NCBI GenBank assembly: GCA_046349315.1 | Contig: JAXMCQ010000006.1 | Span: 1-64,000, forward strand | DNA length: 64,000 bases | Reading direction: 5' to 3' | Source: JAEUMG01 sp046349315 | GTDB lineage: Bacteria; Pseudomonadota; Alphaproteobacteria; Rhizobiales; Aestuariivirgaceae | Shown here: one piece after another, positions 7,695-17,468 of the stretch | How positions within the stretch are numbered: position 1 is the stretch's first letter | Layout: every line of letters begins with the position of its first letter | Program-made: the position numbers and the translations under genes | The notes under the pieces: generated by a model | Database searches by the model: none | Told to the model about the DNA's origin: nothing | Seen by the model: the letters and a program-made list of their open reading frames with translations, nothing else

Positions 7695-8650
7695 GGCTTC
7701 TGCTCGTCCGCCAATCGCACATCGACAATTTGGCCGGGCTGCAGGGCGAGCTGATCAGCCTCAGGGCGCGCCTCGACGAGGTAAACGAGCTTCTGCCGGC
7801 TATCGACCGAGTAGATCACCGGCGGGGTGAATTCGGGTTCATCCGCCACGTAGGTCACCGTGGCGCTCAATCCGTCAGGGCAGCCGTCGCATTGCAAGAG
7901 CACGCGGGCGCCCGGGCTGAGCTGATGGCGGACCGCCTCGGGAGCGTAGAAGCGAAGCTTGATGGCGCCATCGGGCAGAAAGGAGATCACCGGCGCCGAC
8001 GGGCTTGCTGTCTCGCCCTGGCGCTTCAGGACATCGAAGATGCGCCCATTCGAGCGCGCCACGATGCGGCGCTCATCGAGTTTCCAACGGGCGATATTGA
8101 GGGCGGAGGCGGCTTCAGCAACCTGCTGTTCCATCGCCTTGATCTCCTCGGGCCGGGCCGGGAGCTTGGCAACCGCGAGATTGGCCTCGACCTCGGAGAT
8201 GCGGGCGGACGCGACATCGTAAGCGGCTTGCGCCTGGTCGAGCTCAGCCTGCGAGCTCACGCCTTTCTTGAACAGTTCCTGGCGCCGGTGCAGCGCCAAC
8301 TCGGACTGTTTCGCTTCGGCCTGCGCAGAAACAAGGGTCGCCTCGATGACGGCGATCTCCTCGGCGCGGCGGCCGATCCGCAGATCGGCAAGTCGCGCTT
8401 CGAGCCGGGCGAGGCTCGCCTCTGCCTGGCGCACGCCCAGCAAGGCATCCTGCTCCTCAAGCTGTGCGAGGAGGGTTCCTGCGATCACGCGATCGCCGCG
8501 ACGGGCGTGGATCGAGGCGACGCGTGCCACATCGACCGGCGCCAGATTGGTGTATTCGCCCTCGATATAGCCGGCGAGCGGGGTGAGCTGAGGCGGCTCG
8601 CAGCCGGGCAGCAATCCAACAAGAAAACCGATCGAGCACCAGAAACTCAT
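7691..8650 (-). CDS. HlyD-family periplasmic adaptor lipoprotein (YbhG-like)
   Basis: 319 residues. The N terminus MSFWCSIGFLVGLLPGC ends in a lipobox, predicting lipidation at C17 and anchoring at the inner membrane. A biotinyl-lipoyl half-domain (VARVASIHARRGDRVIAGTLLAQLEEQD) precedes a long alpha-helical hairpin (about residues 75-195, rich in A, E, Q). The second lipoyl half (IVARSNGRIFDVLKRQGETASP) and a beta-barrel domain follow. The protein bridges the ABC exporter to an outer-membrane channel. It overlaps the regulator gene upstream and the ATPase gene downstream by 4 bases each. No TolC gene is in the window. Confidence 0.88.
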   Translation of the reverse strand: MSFWCSIGFLVGLLPGCEPPQLTPLAGYIEGEYTNLAPVDVARVASIHARRGDRVIAGTLLAQLEEQDALLGVRQAEASLARLEARLADLRIGRRAEEIAVIEATLVSAQAEAKQSELALHRRQELFKKGVSSQAELDQAQAAYDVASARISEVEANLAVAKLPARPEEIKAMEQQVAEAASALNIARWKLDERRIVARSNGRIFDVLKRQGETASPSAPVISFLPDGAIKLRFYAPEAVRHQLSPGARVLLQCDGCPDGLSATVTYVADEPEFTPPVIYSVDSRQKLVYLVEARPEADQLALQPGQIVDVRLADEQKP

Positions 8651-9303
8651 CGCCGTTTTTCCCGATTTTCCTGCGCCAAGAGCGCATCGATATTGTGATC
8701 AGCATTATCCATGATCAGGGCGAATTCGCGCGGGCCTAAATCGTCCCAGCCCATGCGACGCAACGCGCCGGCACGCGCCATGCGGAATACCAAAACCTGG
8801 CTGAGGAGGGCGAAGACGCGCAGTTTTGTCTGCTCGGATGCGGCGGGCTTGCCGGTCGCTGCAGCCCACAGCTCGCACAAGCTGCGGTGCATCGGCTCCA
8901 TGACATTCGAGTAAAGGATGTCGAGGGCAGGGCTCGGGTCCATGTGCTCGCGCAGGATGAAGCGCGCAAAGGGCGCGATTTCCGGCGTCGCGAGCATGAA
9001 TTTTGCAAGCCGGTGAAGCACGTCCTTGAGCGCCTGGCCGGGATCCGGCGAGGGGCTTTCCGCCGGCGCCAGCAGCGCAATGCCGGCTTTGAGCTGCCCG
9101 GCAATGTGTTCAGCGCAGGCGAGGTAAAGCTGCTGCTTGCCGCCGAAATGATAGGCGATTGCGGCAATGTTTACGTCTGCTTCCTTGGCGATCTCACGGG
9201 TCGAAACCCCGTCAAGGCCGCGCCGCCCGAAAAGGTCGATGGCCACAGCCAGAAGCCGGTCGCGCGATGTCTCGCTCGGTTTCACGCCCATGCCTCGCGT
9301 CAT
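8647..9303 (-). CDS. cecR: TetR-family transcriptional regulator (CecR/YbiH-like, DUF1956)
   Basis: N-terminal TetR helix-turn-helix: RDRLLAVAIDLFGRRGLDGVSTREIAKEA, then VNIAAIAYHFGGKQQLYLA. The C-terminal ligand domain is of the DUF1956 type, as in E. coli CecR, which controls ybhGFSR and is first in that operon. The same order is present here. I chose ATG 9303 (218 residues). An in-frame TTG at 9312 would lie inside the operator-like palindrome, and ATG 9291 is also possible. A 14-base perfect palindrome at 9308-9321 abuts this start, so autorepression is likely. It overlaps the HlyD gene by 4 bases. Confidence 0.85.
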   Translation of the reverse strand: MTRGMGVKPSETSRDRLLAVAIDLFGRRGLDGVSTREIAKEADVNIAAIAYHFGGKQQLYLACAEHIAGQLKAGIALLAPAESPSPDPGQALKDVLHRLAKFMLATPEIAPFARFILREHMDPSPALDILYSNVMEPMHRSLCELWAAATGKPAASEQTKLRVFALLSQVLVFRMARAGALRRMGWDDLGPREFALIMDNADHNIDALLAQENREKRR

Positions 9304-9307
9304 ATCG

Positions 9308-9321
9308 ATCAATCGATTGAT
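9308..9321. promoter_or_regulatory. Perfect palindrome ATCAATCGATTGAT, probable CecR operator
   Basis: A 14-base perfect inverted repeat directly upstream of the TetR-family start codon and 78 bases before the divergent histidine kinase gene. TetR regulators typically bind such palindromes next to their own gene. The sequence is seen; its role as an operator is inference. Confidence 0.6.
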
Positions 9322-9398
9322 TTACAAGCAATTAGGGGATTTAGGCCGGTTTTAACCTTCCGGTCATATTCATGATTGGCGGGTTGAGGAGCGTAACG

Positions 9399-11468
9399 AT
9401 GGCCGAGCCAGTGCGCGCGGGCGATCGCGGACAGAAATTGCCGGGCTGGGAGGAGAATGGGCCGGCCCCGGCATCCTGGCGCATTTCCAGTGACGAGGTG
9501 ATCATCGAGCGCGCCGCGGCCTTCTTCCCCGATCAGCGCGGCGGCCTCTACGAACAATTGCTCTCGAGCATGCCGGTCATGATCCAGACGCTCGATGCGA
9601 CCGGCCGCATCAGTGCCGTCAATCAGCGCTGGTGCCAGGCGATGGGATATTCGCAAGCGGAAGCCGCCGGCATGCATTTCAACGACCTGCTGACGCCGCC
9701 ATCGCGCGCCAAGCTCGTACAGCGCATCTATCCGCATTATTTCCAGACCGATCATTGCCGCGACGAGGCGCTAACCCTCAAGAGGAAGGATGGTGGCTCT
9801 CTCGACATCCTGCTCTCCATGACTGCCTATCGGGGTGCCAAGGGGCGGATTGAGCGCTCGATTTGCATCCTTGAGGAGGAGGGGAGAGCACCCCGCGCGA
9901 CTCCACCGGACGATGGCGAACGACGTTATCGGAGCGCCTTTGAAACTGCCGGACACGGCATGGCACTGCTGTCGCCCAATGGTGACGTGATTGCCATCAA
10001 CCATGCGCTGCGCGATCTGCTCGGCATTGCCGACGCCGCGGCACAGACCGGGCCTTTCGACGAATTGCTGCGCGGCGATGACCGCCAGCGCTTCCTCGCC
10101 TCAATGGCACGTCTCCTCTCGGGCGAGATCCCGATGCTGAAGGAAGAGCTGCGCTTCATGACGCGGGCGGGCAGCGTGGCGTTTGGCGCCACCAGCGTCT
10201 CGATCGTTCGCGCTGCCACTGGCGAAATCGATCATTTCATGGTCCAGGTCATCGACCTGTCAGGGCGCAAGCTTGCCGAGCAGCAGCTTCAGCAAGCCCA
10301 GCGCATGGAGGCGATCGGCCAGCTCACCGGCGGCCTCGCGCATGATTTCAACAATCTGCTGACGGTCATCATCGGCAATCTGCAGCTGGTCGACATGGCG
10401 CTGAAGGACCATCCAAAAGCCCACAAGCGCGCGCTGGAGGCAATCGAGGCAGCGCATAAGGGATCAGGCCTGACGAAACAGCTATTGGCTTTCGCGCGTC
10501 GTCAGGCGCTCGAACCGCAGGAAGTCAATGTCAACGACCTGGTGCGGGCCATGGCGCCCCTCGTGCTGCGTACCATCGGGGAGACCGTCCAGCTCAAGGT
10601 CGTCTTGATGCCGGGCCAGCCGAAGACAGTGATCGATCCTTCACAGCTTGAATCGGCGATCCTCAATTTGGCGATCAATGCCCGGGATGCCATGAGTGCC
10701 GAAGGTTTGCTGACCATCGAGACCCATCCCGTCTATCTCGATGCCGAGTATGCAAAAGGCAACCCGGACGTAACCGCAGGGCACTATGTCATGGTCGCGG
10801 TCACGGATACCGGCAAGGGCATCGCACCCGAACTCCTGGAAAAAGTCTTCCAGCCCTTCTTCACGACCAAGCCGACGGGTCGCGGCTCCGGTCTCGGCCT
10901 CTCGCAGGTCTATGGCTTCATCAAGCAGTCGGGAGGCCATATCCAAGTCTACAGCGAGATCGGGCACGGGACCTCGATCAAGATGTATTTGCCGCGCACG
11001 TTGGCGCCAGGAGAGGAAGCCGGCGAGGTGCCTCAAGATGCGCCGGAAGTTGCGCCTGCTGTCGTGACTGCACCGCAACCAGATCCGCCGCCGCGGCGCA
11101 CAAAGATATTGGTCGTCGAAGATCAAGAAGCGGTTCGGCAAGTGGCCTGCAATTTCATCGGCGATTTTGGCTATGACGTGGTCGAGGCCGAGAACGGCGC
11201 GGACGCGCTCGGCAAATTGCGCGAACATCCCGATATTGATCTCATGTTCAGCGACGTCGTCATGCCAGGCGGGATGAACGGTTTTGAGCTGGCGAAAGCC
11301 GCCTATTCGATAAGGCCCGATCTCAAGGTCGTACACACCTCGGGTTATCCGCGCGGCGCCATGGTCCATCAAGAGGAGTCACGGTTCCGGGAAGGGTTCA
11401 TCATCATGAAGCCTTATCGGCGCGAAGACTTGCACAACATTCTCAAAGAGGCGCTTGAGCATCAGTGA
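9399..11468 (+). CDS. Hybrid sensor histidine kinase: PAS-PAS-HisKA-HATPase-REC
   Basis: ATG 9399 has a strong ribosome site (GAGGAG 9386-9391, spacing 7), so I prefer it to ATG 9372; the product is 689 residues. Two PAS domains come first (about 45-160, MIQTLDATGRISAVNQRW; about 170-290, ALLSPNGDVIAINHALRDLL). The dimerisation/phosphoacceptor motif QLTGGLAHDFNNLL has phospho-acceptor H315. The ATPase domain carries NLAINARDAM, DTGKGI and GRGSGLGLSQVYGF. A C-terminal receiver has D619 in FSDVVMPGGMNG and a conserved MKPY lysine. There are no membrane spans, so it is a cytosolic sensor. The GxGLGL/SQVYGFxKQSGG pattern is the large alphaproteobacterial hybrid kinase group. The signal and partner regulator are unknown; no response regulator gene is adjacent. 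Confidence 0.9.
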   Translation: MAEPVRAGDRGQKLPGWEENGPAPASWRISSDEVIIERAAAFFPDQRGGLYEQLLSSMPVMIQTLDATGRISAVNQRWCQAMGYSQAEAAGMHFNDLLTPPSRAKLVQRIYPHYFQTDHCRDEALTLKRKDGGSLDILLSMTAYRGAKGRIERSICILEEEGRAPRATPPDDGERRYRSAFETAGHGMALLSPNGDVIAINHALRDLLGIADAAAQTGPFDELLRGDDRQRFLASMARLLSGEIPMLKEELRFMTRAGSVAFGATSVSIVRAATGEIDHFMVQVIDLSGRKLAEQQLQQAQRMEAIGQLTGGLAHDFNNLLTVIIGNLQLVDMALKDHPKAHKRALEAIEAAHKGSGLTKQLLAFARRQALEPQEVNVNDLVRAMAPLVLRTIGETVQLKVVLMPGQPKTVIDPSQLESAILNLAINARDAMSAEGLLTIETHPVYLDAEYAKGNPDVTAGHYVMVAVTDTGKGIAPELLEKVFQPFFTTKPTGRGSGLGLSQVYGFIKQSGGHIQVYSEIGHGTSIKMYLPRTLAPGEEAGEVPQDAPEVAPAVVTAPQPDPPPRRTKILVVEDQEAVRQVACNFIGDFGYDVVEAENGADALGKLREHPDIDLMFSDVVMPGGMNGFELAKAAYSIRPDLKVVHTSGYPRGAMVHQEESRFREGFIIMKPYRREDLHNILKEALEHQ

Positions 11469-11583
11469 GGGTCCCGCCGCTGTTCAACGTCCGTCACAAT
11501 AGCTGGTAATAGTTCAGCCGCGACCTAAACCGCGCGTCGAACCCCCTAGATTTTATGACCAAGCGTCAATAGACTTTCCCATC

Positions 11584-11694
11584 ATGCGCATCGTCCGGTG
11601 GAGCAGGCTTCCAACCCAGACCCGCTTTGCGGTGTTCTTCGTAACCGGCGTTTTCATCATCCTCTTTGCAGCGATCATCGCGCTCACGAGCTGA
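11584..11694 (+). CDS. Possible 36-residue single-span membrane peptide
   Basis: ATG 11584 to TGA 11692-11694 encodes a basic N terminus (MRIVRWSRLPTQTR) followed by one hydrophobic stretch (FAVFFVTGVFIILFAAIIAL). A positive-inside single-span layout like this is common for true small membrane proteins. No clear Shine-Dalgarno sequence is visible upstream, which lowers confidence. It is the only coding candidate in the 315-base gap 11469-11783; I see nothing else in that gap. Confidence 0.35.
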   Translation: MRIVRWSRLPTQTRFAVFFVTGVFIILFAAIIALTS

Positions 11695-11783
11695 CCTCAC
11701 GATCTTCAGCACGGCACATTTCGACACCTTGTTATTTCCGTGTGCCCTACGCAGAATGCCCTCCGAGTCGAGGAGAACTCGCG

Positions 11784-12164
11784 ATGACAGGGACGGCGCG
11801 CAACTTCTTCATCCTCGCTATTGCCTATGGCATCCTCGGCATGTTGCTTGGACTGCATATGGCGATGAGCCAGGATCACACGCAGATGCCGACGCATGCG
11901 CACGTCATGGTGCTGGGCTGGCTCATGTCGGCGATTTTCGCCTTCTTCTATCATCTCTTTCCCGAGACCGGGCGGACACTGCTTGCCAAGATCCATTTCG
12001 CGCTGACGGCTGCCGCTGGCGTGATCCTTCTCGTCACTCTTTATATGTTCATGGCCGGAAACACTGCGATCGAGCCTGTGCTCGGCTTGGCGTCGATCGC
12101 GTTCTTCCTCGGCATGCTGCTTTTCGCGTGGGTCGCGAAACCGGTCCTCTTTCCGCGCAACTAG
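11784..12164 (+). CDS. Four-span membrane protein with conserved histidines
   Basis: ATG 11784 follows AGGAGA (11771-11776, spacing 7); an in-frame start at 11598 has no such support. The 126-residue product has four hydrophobic segments (about 8-25, 40-60, 70-93, 98-118). Histidines lie at membrane borders: GLHMAMSQDHTQMPTHAHVMVLGW and FFYHLFPETG. The pattern of His pairs in consecutive helices recalls the small subunit-I-like membrane proteins related to haem-copper oxidases, but that relation is inference from layout only. It lies alone between a sensor kinase and an RNase gene. Function unknown. Confidence 0.72.
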   Translation: MTGTARNFFILAIAYGILGMLLGLHMAMSQDHTQMPTHAHVMVLGWLMSAIFAFFYHLFPETGRTLLAKIHFALTAAAGVILLVTLYMFMAGNTAIEPVLGLASIAFFLGMLLFAWVAKPVLFPRN

Positions 12165-12206
12165 AAACAAAAAAGTCGGTTACGGAAAAACCGTATGGGA
12201 GGCCTG

Positions 12207-13202
12207 ATGTTTGTTCGTTCGCTCGGTTTAGCCGCGGGTTTGCTGGTTCTCGCCATGCCCGCGAATGCGCAAGTTCGCGTTGAGGGCACTTTTTCTGCAA
12301 CGAAAGCGTGCCCAGCCTATCAGTCAATCAGCAAACAGACGAATCCCGGCAACGTAACCGTCGCGCCGGGTAATAATTATACGCTGATCGGCAAGAACAA
12401 GGATAAGGCGACGCACTATCTCATCGAAATCAATGGAGCGGAGCCTGCGCAAAGATGGGTTGCTGTGGGGTGTGGCACGCTTGCCGATGCTGCGGCAGAT
12501 CAGCCGGCTCCCGAGCAGACTGAAGAGACACAGACAACTCAATCTGCTGCACGCTTCGTGCTGGCGATAGGCTGGCAGCCGGCGTTCTGCGAGACGCGGC
12601 CATCGAAACCCGAATGCGAGAGCCAGACCGATGATCGGTTCGACGCGACGCATTTCACCCTCCACGGGCTTTGGCCGCAACCGCGGCGGCAAGCCTATTG
12701 CAACGTCGACCAGGCCACCGTTTCAGAAGACGAAGCCGGTTACTGGTCGCGCCTGCCGGAGCCTGCGATGTCGGCGGCCACCCGCGCCAAGCTCGATATC
12801 GTGATGCCCGGAACGCAGTCAAAGCTGCATCGTCACGAGTGGATCAAGCACGGCACCTGCTATCCCAATGCGGATGCCGATGAATATTTCTCGGACGCCA
12901 TGCTGCTGCTGGCCGCCATCAACAATTCGCCCGTGCAAAGGCTGCTGGTTTCGCGCGAAGGAAAACGCGTTTCGACCGCGGAAATTCGCGGCGCATTCGA
13001 TCAGGCTTTCGGGCAGGGGGCGGGCCTTCGCGTGCGGGTCGCCTGTGTCGATGACGGCGGCCGGCGGCTGATCAGCGAGGTCACCATCGGCATCGTGGGA
13101 ACGATCGACCCGAATGCCAATGTCGCTACGCTGATCCTCGGTTCCGGGCCGACGGATGCCGGATGCCCGGGCGGCATTGTTGATCCGGTGGGGTTGCAGT
13201 GA
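12207..13202 (+). CDS. Secreted ribonuclease, RNase T2 family
   Basis: ATG 12207 is preceded by GGGAGG (12197-12202). The 331-residue product has a Sec signal peptide (LGLAAGLLVLAMPANAQ, cleavage after about residue 22). Both catalytic segments are intact: FTLHGLWPQ with H153, and HEWIKHGTC with H210 and H215. The family cleaves RNA non-specifically through a 2',3'-cyclic phosphate, outside the cytoplasm. A region of about 70 residues precedes the catalytic domain (from ACPAYQSISKQTNPGNVTV to VGCGTL), followed by a Pro/Glu/Thr linker; such N-terminal extensions occur in other bacterial members. Several cysteines suggest disulfides. RNA scavenging for phosphate or nucleosides is the likely role. 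Confidence 0.9.
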   Translation: MFVRSLGLAAGLLVLAMPANAQVRVEGTFSATKACPAYQSISKQTNPGNVTVAPGNNYTLIGKNKDKATHYLIEINGAEPAQRWVAVGCGTLADAAADQPAPEQTEETQTTQSAARFVLAIGWQPAFCETRPSKPECESQTDDRFDATHFTLHGLWPQPRRQAYCNVDQATVSEDEAGYWSRLPEPAMSAATRAKLDIVMPGTQSKLHRHEWIKHGTCYPNADADEYFSDAMLLLAAINNSPVQRLLVSREGKRVSTAEIRGAFDQAFGQGAGLRVRVACVDDGGRRLISEVTIGIVGTIDPNANVATLILGSGPTDAGCPGGIVDPVGLQ

Positions 13203-13269
13203 CGCGCCGCCGCCGCTAGAACCCCGCCGACATTCCCGAAATAGAAGTCAAGAGCGCGAAGGACACGCG

Positions 13270-14925
<1,656 letters not shown>

Positions 14926-14932
14926 GTGATGC

Positions 14933-15703
14933 ATGTCCGACTGGAGTGCCAAGCAATATCTGAAATTCGCCGATGAGCGGACGCGAGCCGCGCGCGATCT
15001 CCTGGCGCAGGTGCGACTCGATGAACCACGGCTCATCTACGATCTCGGCTGCGGACCGGGGAATTCCACGGCGCTCCTCGCCGCAGCCTATCCCAAAGCC
15101 GAAATCATCGGTGTCGATAATTCGCCCGACATGCTCGCAACAGCGCGTGCGACGCTACCGGACCGGCAGTTCATCGAAGGCGATCTTTCAATATGGCGAA
15201 CCGACCGGCGCGCCGATCTCGTCTTCGCCAATGCTGTCTTCCAATGGGTGCCCGGACATGCCGGGGTATTGCGCGAATTCGTCGAGGATCTGAAAGAGGG
15301 CGGCGTGCTCGCCGTCCAGATGCCGCACAATCTGATGGAGCCTTCGCATGTGCTTATGCGCGAGACTGCCGAGGAGGGGCCGTGGCGCGCGAAGCCTATC
15401 GACGCCGCGCAAGCGCGGGACATTCTTCCGCCGGCAAGAACGTATTACGATGCCCTAAAGCCCGTGGCGAAACGCGTCGATATCTGGGAGACGGCCTATT
15501 ACCACCCGCTCGATGGTGCCCCCGCGATCATGGAGTGGCTCAAGGGCACCGGGCTCAGGCCGTTCCTCGACCCTCTGGATGCAAGCGAGAAGGCCGCGTT
15601 TCTGGCGCTCTACGAGAAGAAGATCGAGGCCGCTTATCCGAGGGCAGGGGACGGCAAGTCGCTCCTACGCTTCCCGCGCATCTTCATCGTCGCACAGCGA
15701 TAG
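14933..15703 (+). CDS. tam: Trans-aconitate 2-methyltransferase
   Basis: 256 residues, the family's normal size. It begins MSDWSAKQYLKFADERTRAA, matching the Tam N terminus. The SAM-binding motif LIYDLGCGPGNSTALL is followed by IIGVDNSPDML, and the family sequence FQWVPGH lies in the acceptor region. The enzyme methylates trans-aconitate, an off-path isomer that inhibits aconitase, with SAM in the cytosol. The gene lies 7 bases after ettA, so the two may share a transcript. A palindromic element follows 16 bases downstream. Confidence 0.93.
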   Translation: MSDWSAKQYLKFADERTRAARDLLAQVRLDEPRLIYDLGCGPGNSTALLAAAYPKAEIIGVDNSPDMLATARATLPDRQFIEGDLSIWRTDRRADLVFANAVFQWVPGHAGVLREFVEDLKEGGVLAVQMPHNLMEPSHVLMRETAEEGPWRAKPIDAAQARDILPPARTYYDALKPVAKRVDIWETAYYHPLDGAPAIMEWLKGTGLRPFLDPLDASEKAAFLALYEKKIEAAYPRAGDGKSLLRFPRIFIVAQR

Positions 15704-15719
15704 ACCCAAAGACCCACCT

Positions 15720-15758
15720 CACCCTGAGGTGCATCGCGCAGCGATGCCTCGAAGGGTG
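15720..15758. repeat. Palindromic intergenic repeat, possible terminator hairpin after tam
   Basis: The arms CACCCTGAGGTGCATCGC and GCGATGCCTCGAAGGGTG enclose GCA. They can form a long hairpin directly after tam and before the convergent mlaC-like gene. It is the same element family as 4931-4980. There is no T-run, so any termination would be weak or factor-assisted. Confidence 0.65.
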
Positions 15759-15808
15759 CATGGCACCGAAGACTCATGGTTCGAGGCCCCCTTCGCGGGC
15801 CTCATAGG

Positions 15809-16360
15809 CTAGTCGATCATATCGAAGATCGCCTGGATATTGCCGCCGCCATTCCTGATGATGCGCACGAATTTGTTGCGCATCTGGACGGCGAGCCAGA
15901 TGCCACCCGAGCCGACATCGCGGATCTTGCCGCCCGATACCCGCCAGCTGATCTCGCGTTCGCCATTGCTGGTCTTGATGATGTCGCCCGCGCAGGAGAC
16001 GACCTGGAGGTTGGTCTGCACGATGCGATGGGCATTCTTCTTCATGAAGCGGCCCATATAGGCGCGAGTCTGGCTGAGATAAGCGGCGCGCCGCGAATCG
16101 GGAAGGTTCTTGCGGTAGGGGCCAAGCGCATAGAGCGCCAGCGCATTGACATCGGCATAGCGGCTGATAGCGGCCGAAAAGGCTGCGGCACTGTTGGCGC
16201 GCTTGGCCGAAGCAAAGGATGCAGCCGCCGATCGGACGAGATTCTCACCTGGGCATGATGCCGCCTGCGCGCCGACGATGAGGCCGCTTGCGGCGAAAAT
16301 CCAGATGATGGCGGAAAGTATCAGTCGAGAAAGCTGTGGGCCGCGGGTTGCTGCGGTCAT
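15809..16360 (-). CDS. MlaC-family phospholipid-binding periplasmic protein (solitary copy)
   Basis: 183 residues with a Sec-type signal peptide (LILSAIIWIFAASGLIVGAQA). The MlaC/Ttg2D fold is recognisable from ISRYADVNALALYALGPYRKNLP, the RAAYLSQTRAYMGRF helix, and the C-terminal ISWRVSGGKIRDVGSGGIWLAVQ strand set. MlaC proteins ferry phospholipids between the MlaA-porin complex and the inner-membrane MlaFEDB transporter. Unlike the three copies at 21-23 kb it has a Sec rather than Tat-like signal and two mature-region cysteines (ASCPGEN, VVSCAGD) that could pair. It is convergent with tam and 57 bases from an upstream acyltransferase on the same strand, which may hint at a lipid-related unit. 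Confidence 0.85.
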   Translation of the reverse strand: MTAATRGPQLSRLILSAIIWIFAASGLIVGAQAASCPGENLVRSAAASFASAKRANSAAAFSAAISRYADVNALALYALGPYRKNLPDSRRAAYLSQTRAYMGRFMKKNAHRIVQTNLQVVSCAGDIIKTSNGEREISWRVSGGKIRDVGSGGIWLAVQMRNKFVRIIRNGGGNIQAIFDMID

Positions 16361-16417
16361 GGGCGATCCTGATTGGTATTGCTCACACGGGAATCGGGCA
16401 AGCCGTCGCGGATTATA

Positions 16418-17347
16418 TTAATCCCGATCCGGCTTTTTAGAACCTTTGATTTTGGCGGTTCTAAGATGAAGGTCGCGACGCGGGCCTTCGACGTCGCCTT
16501 GCTCGGCAAGATCGAAGGTGCGCTTGCGCAGTTCCTGCACCAATGCGGCGCGATCCTCGAGATAGGCGATCTCATCGAACGGAATTGGGCGACCAACCCG
16601 GACCCTCAGCGATGAGCCGATGCGCCGCGCGGTCTCACGAAAGACCAGGGACAGGCGCAAGGTGAGGCTCAAATGGCTGGCAAGCTGGAAAAGCCGGCTG
16701 TTCTGCCCGACGAAATAGACAGGAACGACGGTCGCCCGCGATGGCCGGATCAGTTTTGCTGTGAACGGGGCCCAAGGGAGGTCGACGGCCGGGCCCTTCA
16801 AGGGCCGCTCGGTGGTCGAAACGCCGCCGCCCGGAAAGATGCCAATGGCATGGCCCTGCTGCAGCCAGGACTGGGCCGCCAATCTCGACTTCACATTGGT
16901 CTCGCGGGCCTCGCGCGTCTCGGCGAAATCGACGGGCAACAGGTTCTCCCGCGCATCGGGTGCCTGGCACAAAACCGAATTGGCAAGGACCTTGGTGTCG
17001 GGCCTCACCTTGAGCGCAAGCCAGGTGAGGATGATGCCGTCGAGCACGCCATAGGGGTGGTTCGAAATGAAAACGACGGGTCCGGTCTTTGGCGTTAGTG
17101 CCAGGGCGGTGGAATCGAATTGAACATCGACGCGCAGCAATCGCACGGCGGCATCGAAAAAGTTCTCGCCGCCTTTCACGCTCTCCTGATGCTCTTCGTA
17201 GAGCTTTTTGAGCTTCCTCTGGCCGCCGATCTTCTCTATCGCCTGGATGACGGCACGCTGGATCAATGGCTGGTCGGCCGTCGAATAGCTGAAGCGAACG
17301 GATTTGCCCTTGCTCTTGGCCTGGTCGGCCGGGGGTCTTCTGGGCAT
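16418..17347 (-). CDS. Lysophospholipid/glycerol-3-phosphate acyltransferase family protein (PlsC-like)
   Basis: ATG 17347 gives 309 residues; GTG starts at 17392 and 17377 are also in frame. The acyltransferase motif I is NHPYGVLDG (HxxxxD-like: H-P-Y-G-V-L-D). Motif III appears as FPGGGVSTTERP, and motif IV-like sequence AKLIRPSRATVVPVYFVGQ follows. This H-P-G-x-x-D variant occurs in lysophospholipid and ornithine-lipid acyltransferases (OlsA/OlsF-type) and haemolysin-like acyltransferases. The C terminus is Lys/Arg-rich and the protein lacks clear membrane spans, so it is probably peripheral. The acyl acceptor is unknown. Divergent from the GST gene; the mlaC-like gene follows on the same strand. 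Confidence 0.82.
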   Translation of the reverse strand: MPRRPPADQAKSKGKSVRFSYSTADQPLIQRAVIQAIEKIGGQRKLKKLYEEHQESVKGGENFFDAAVRLLRVDVQFDSTALALTPKTGPVVFISNHPYGVLDGIILTWLALKVRPDTKVLANSVLCQAPDARENLLPVDFAETREARETNVKSRLAAQSWLQQGHAIGIFPGGGVSTTERPLKGPAVDLPWAPFTAKLIRPSRATVVPVYFVGQNSRLFQLASHLSLTLRLSLVFRETARRIGSSLRVRVGRPIPFDEIAYLEDRAALVQELRKRTFDLAEQGDVEGPRRDLHLRTAKIKGSKKPDRD

Positions 17348-17468
17348 TGCGGATCCACGAGGGAGAGGAATTCTCACCACTTGGCATTCCACTTATCAGG
17401 CCGCCGTGCAAGGGGATTCGCAGGAAGGAAAAGACTGGGCTAGGTTCGCCGCCCCAGGGAGGAACATG

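Noticed and set aside
7730..9375. Long plus-strand frames opposite the HlyD and TetR genes
   Set aside because: Antisense shadows; Arg/Gly-rich, no ribosome sites and no family resemblance.
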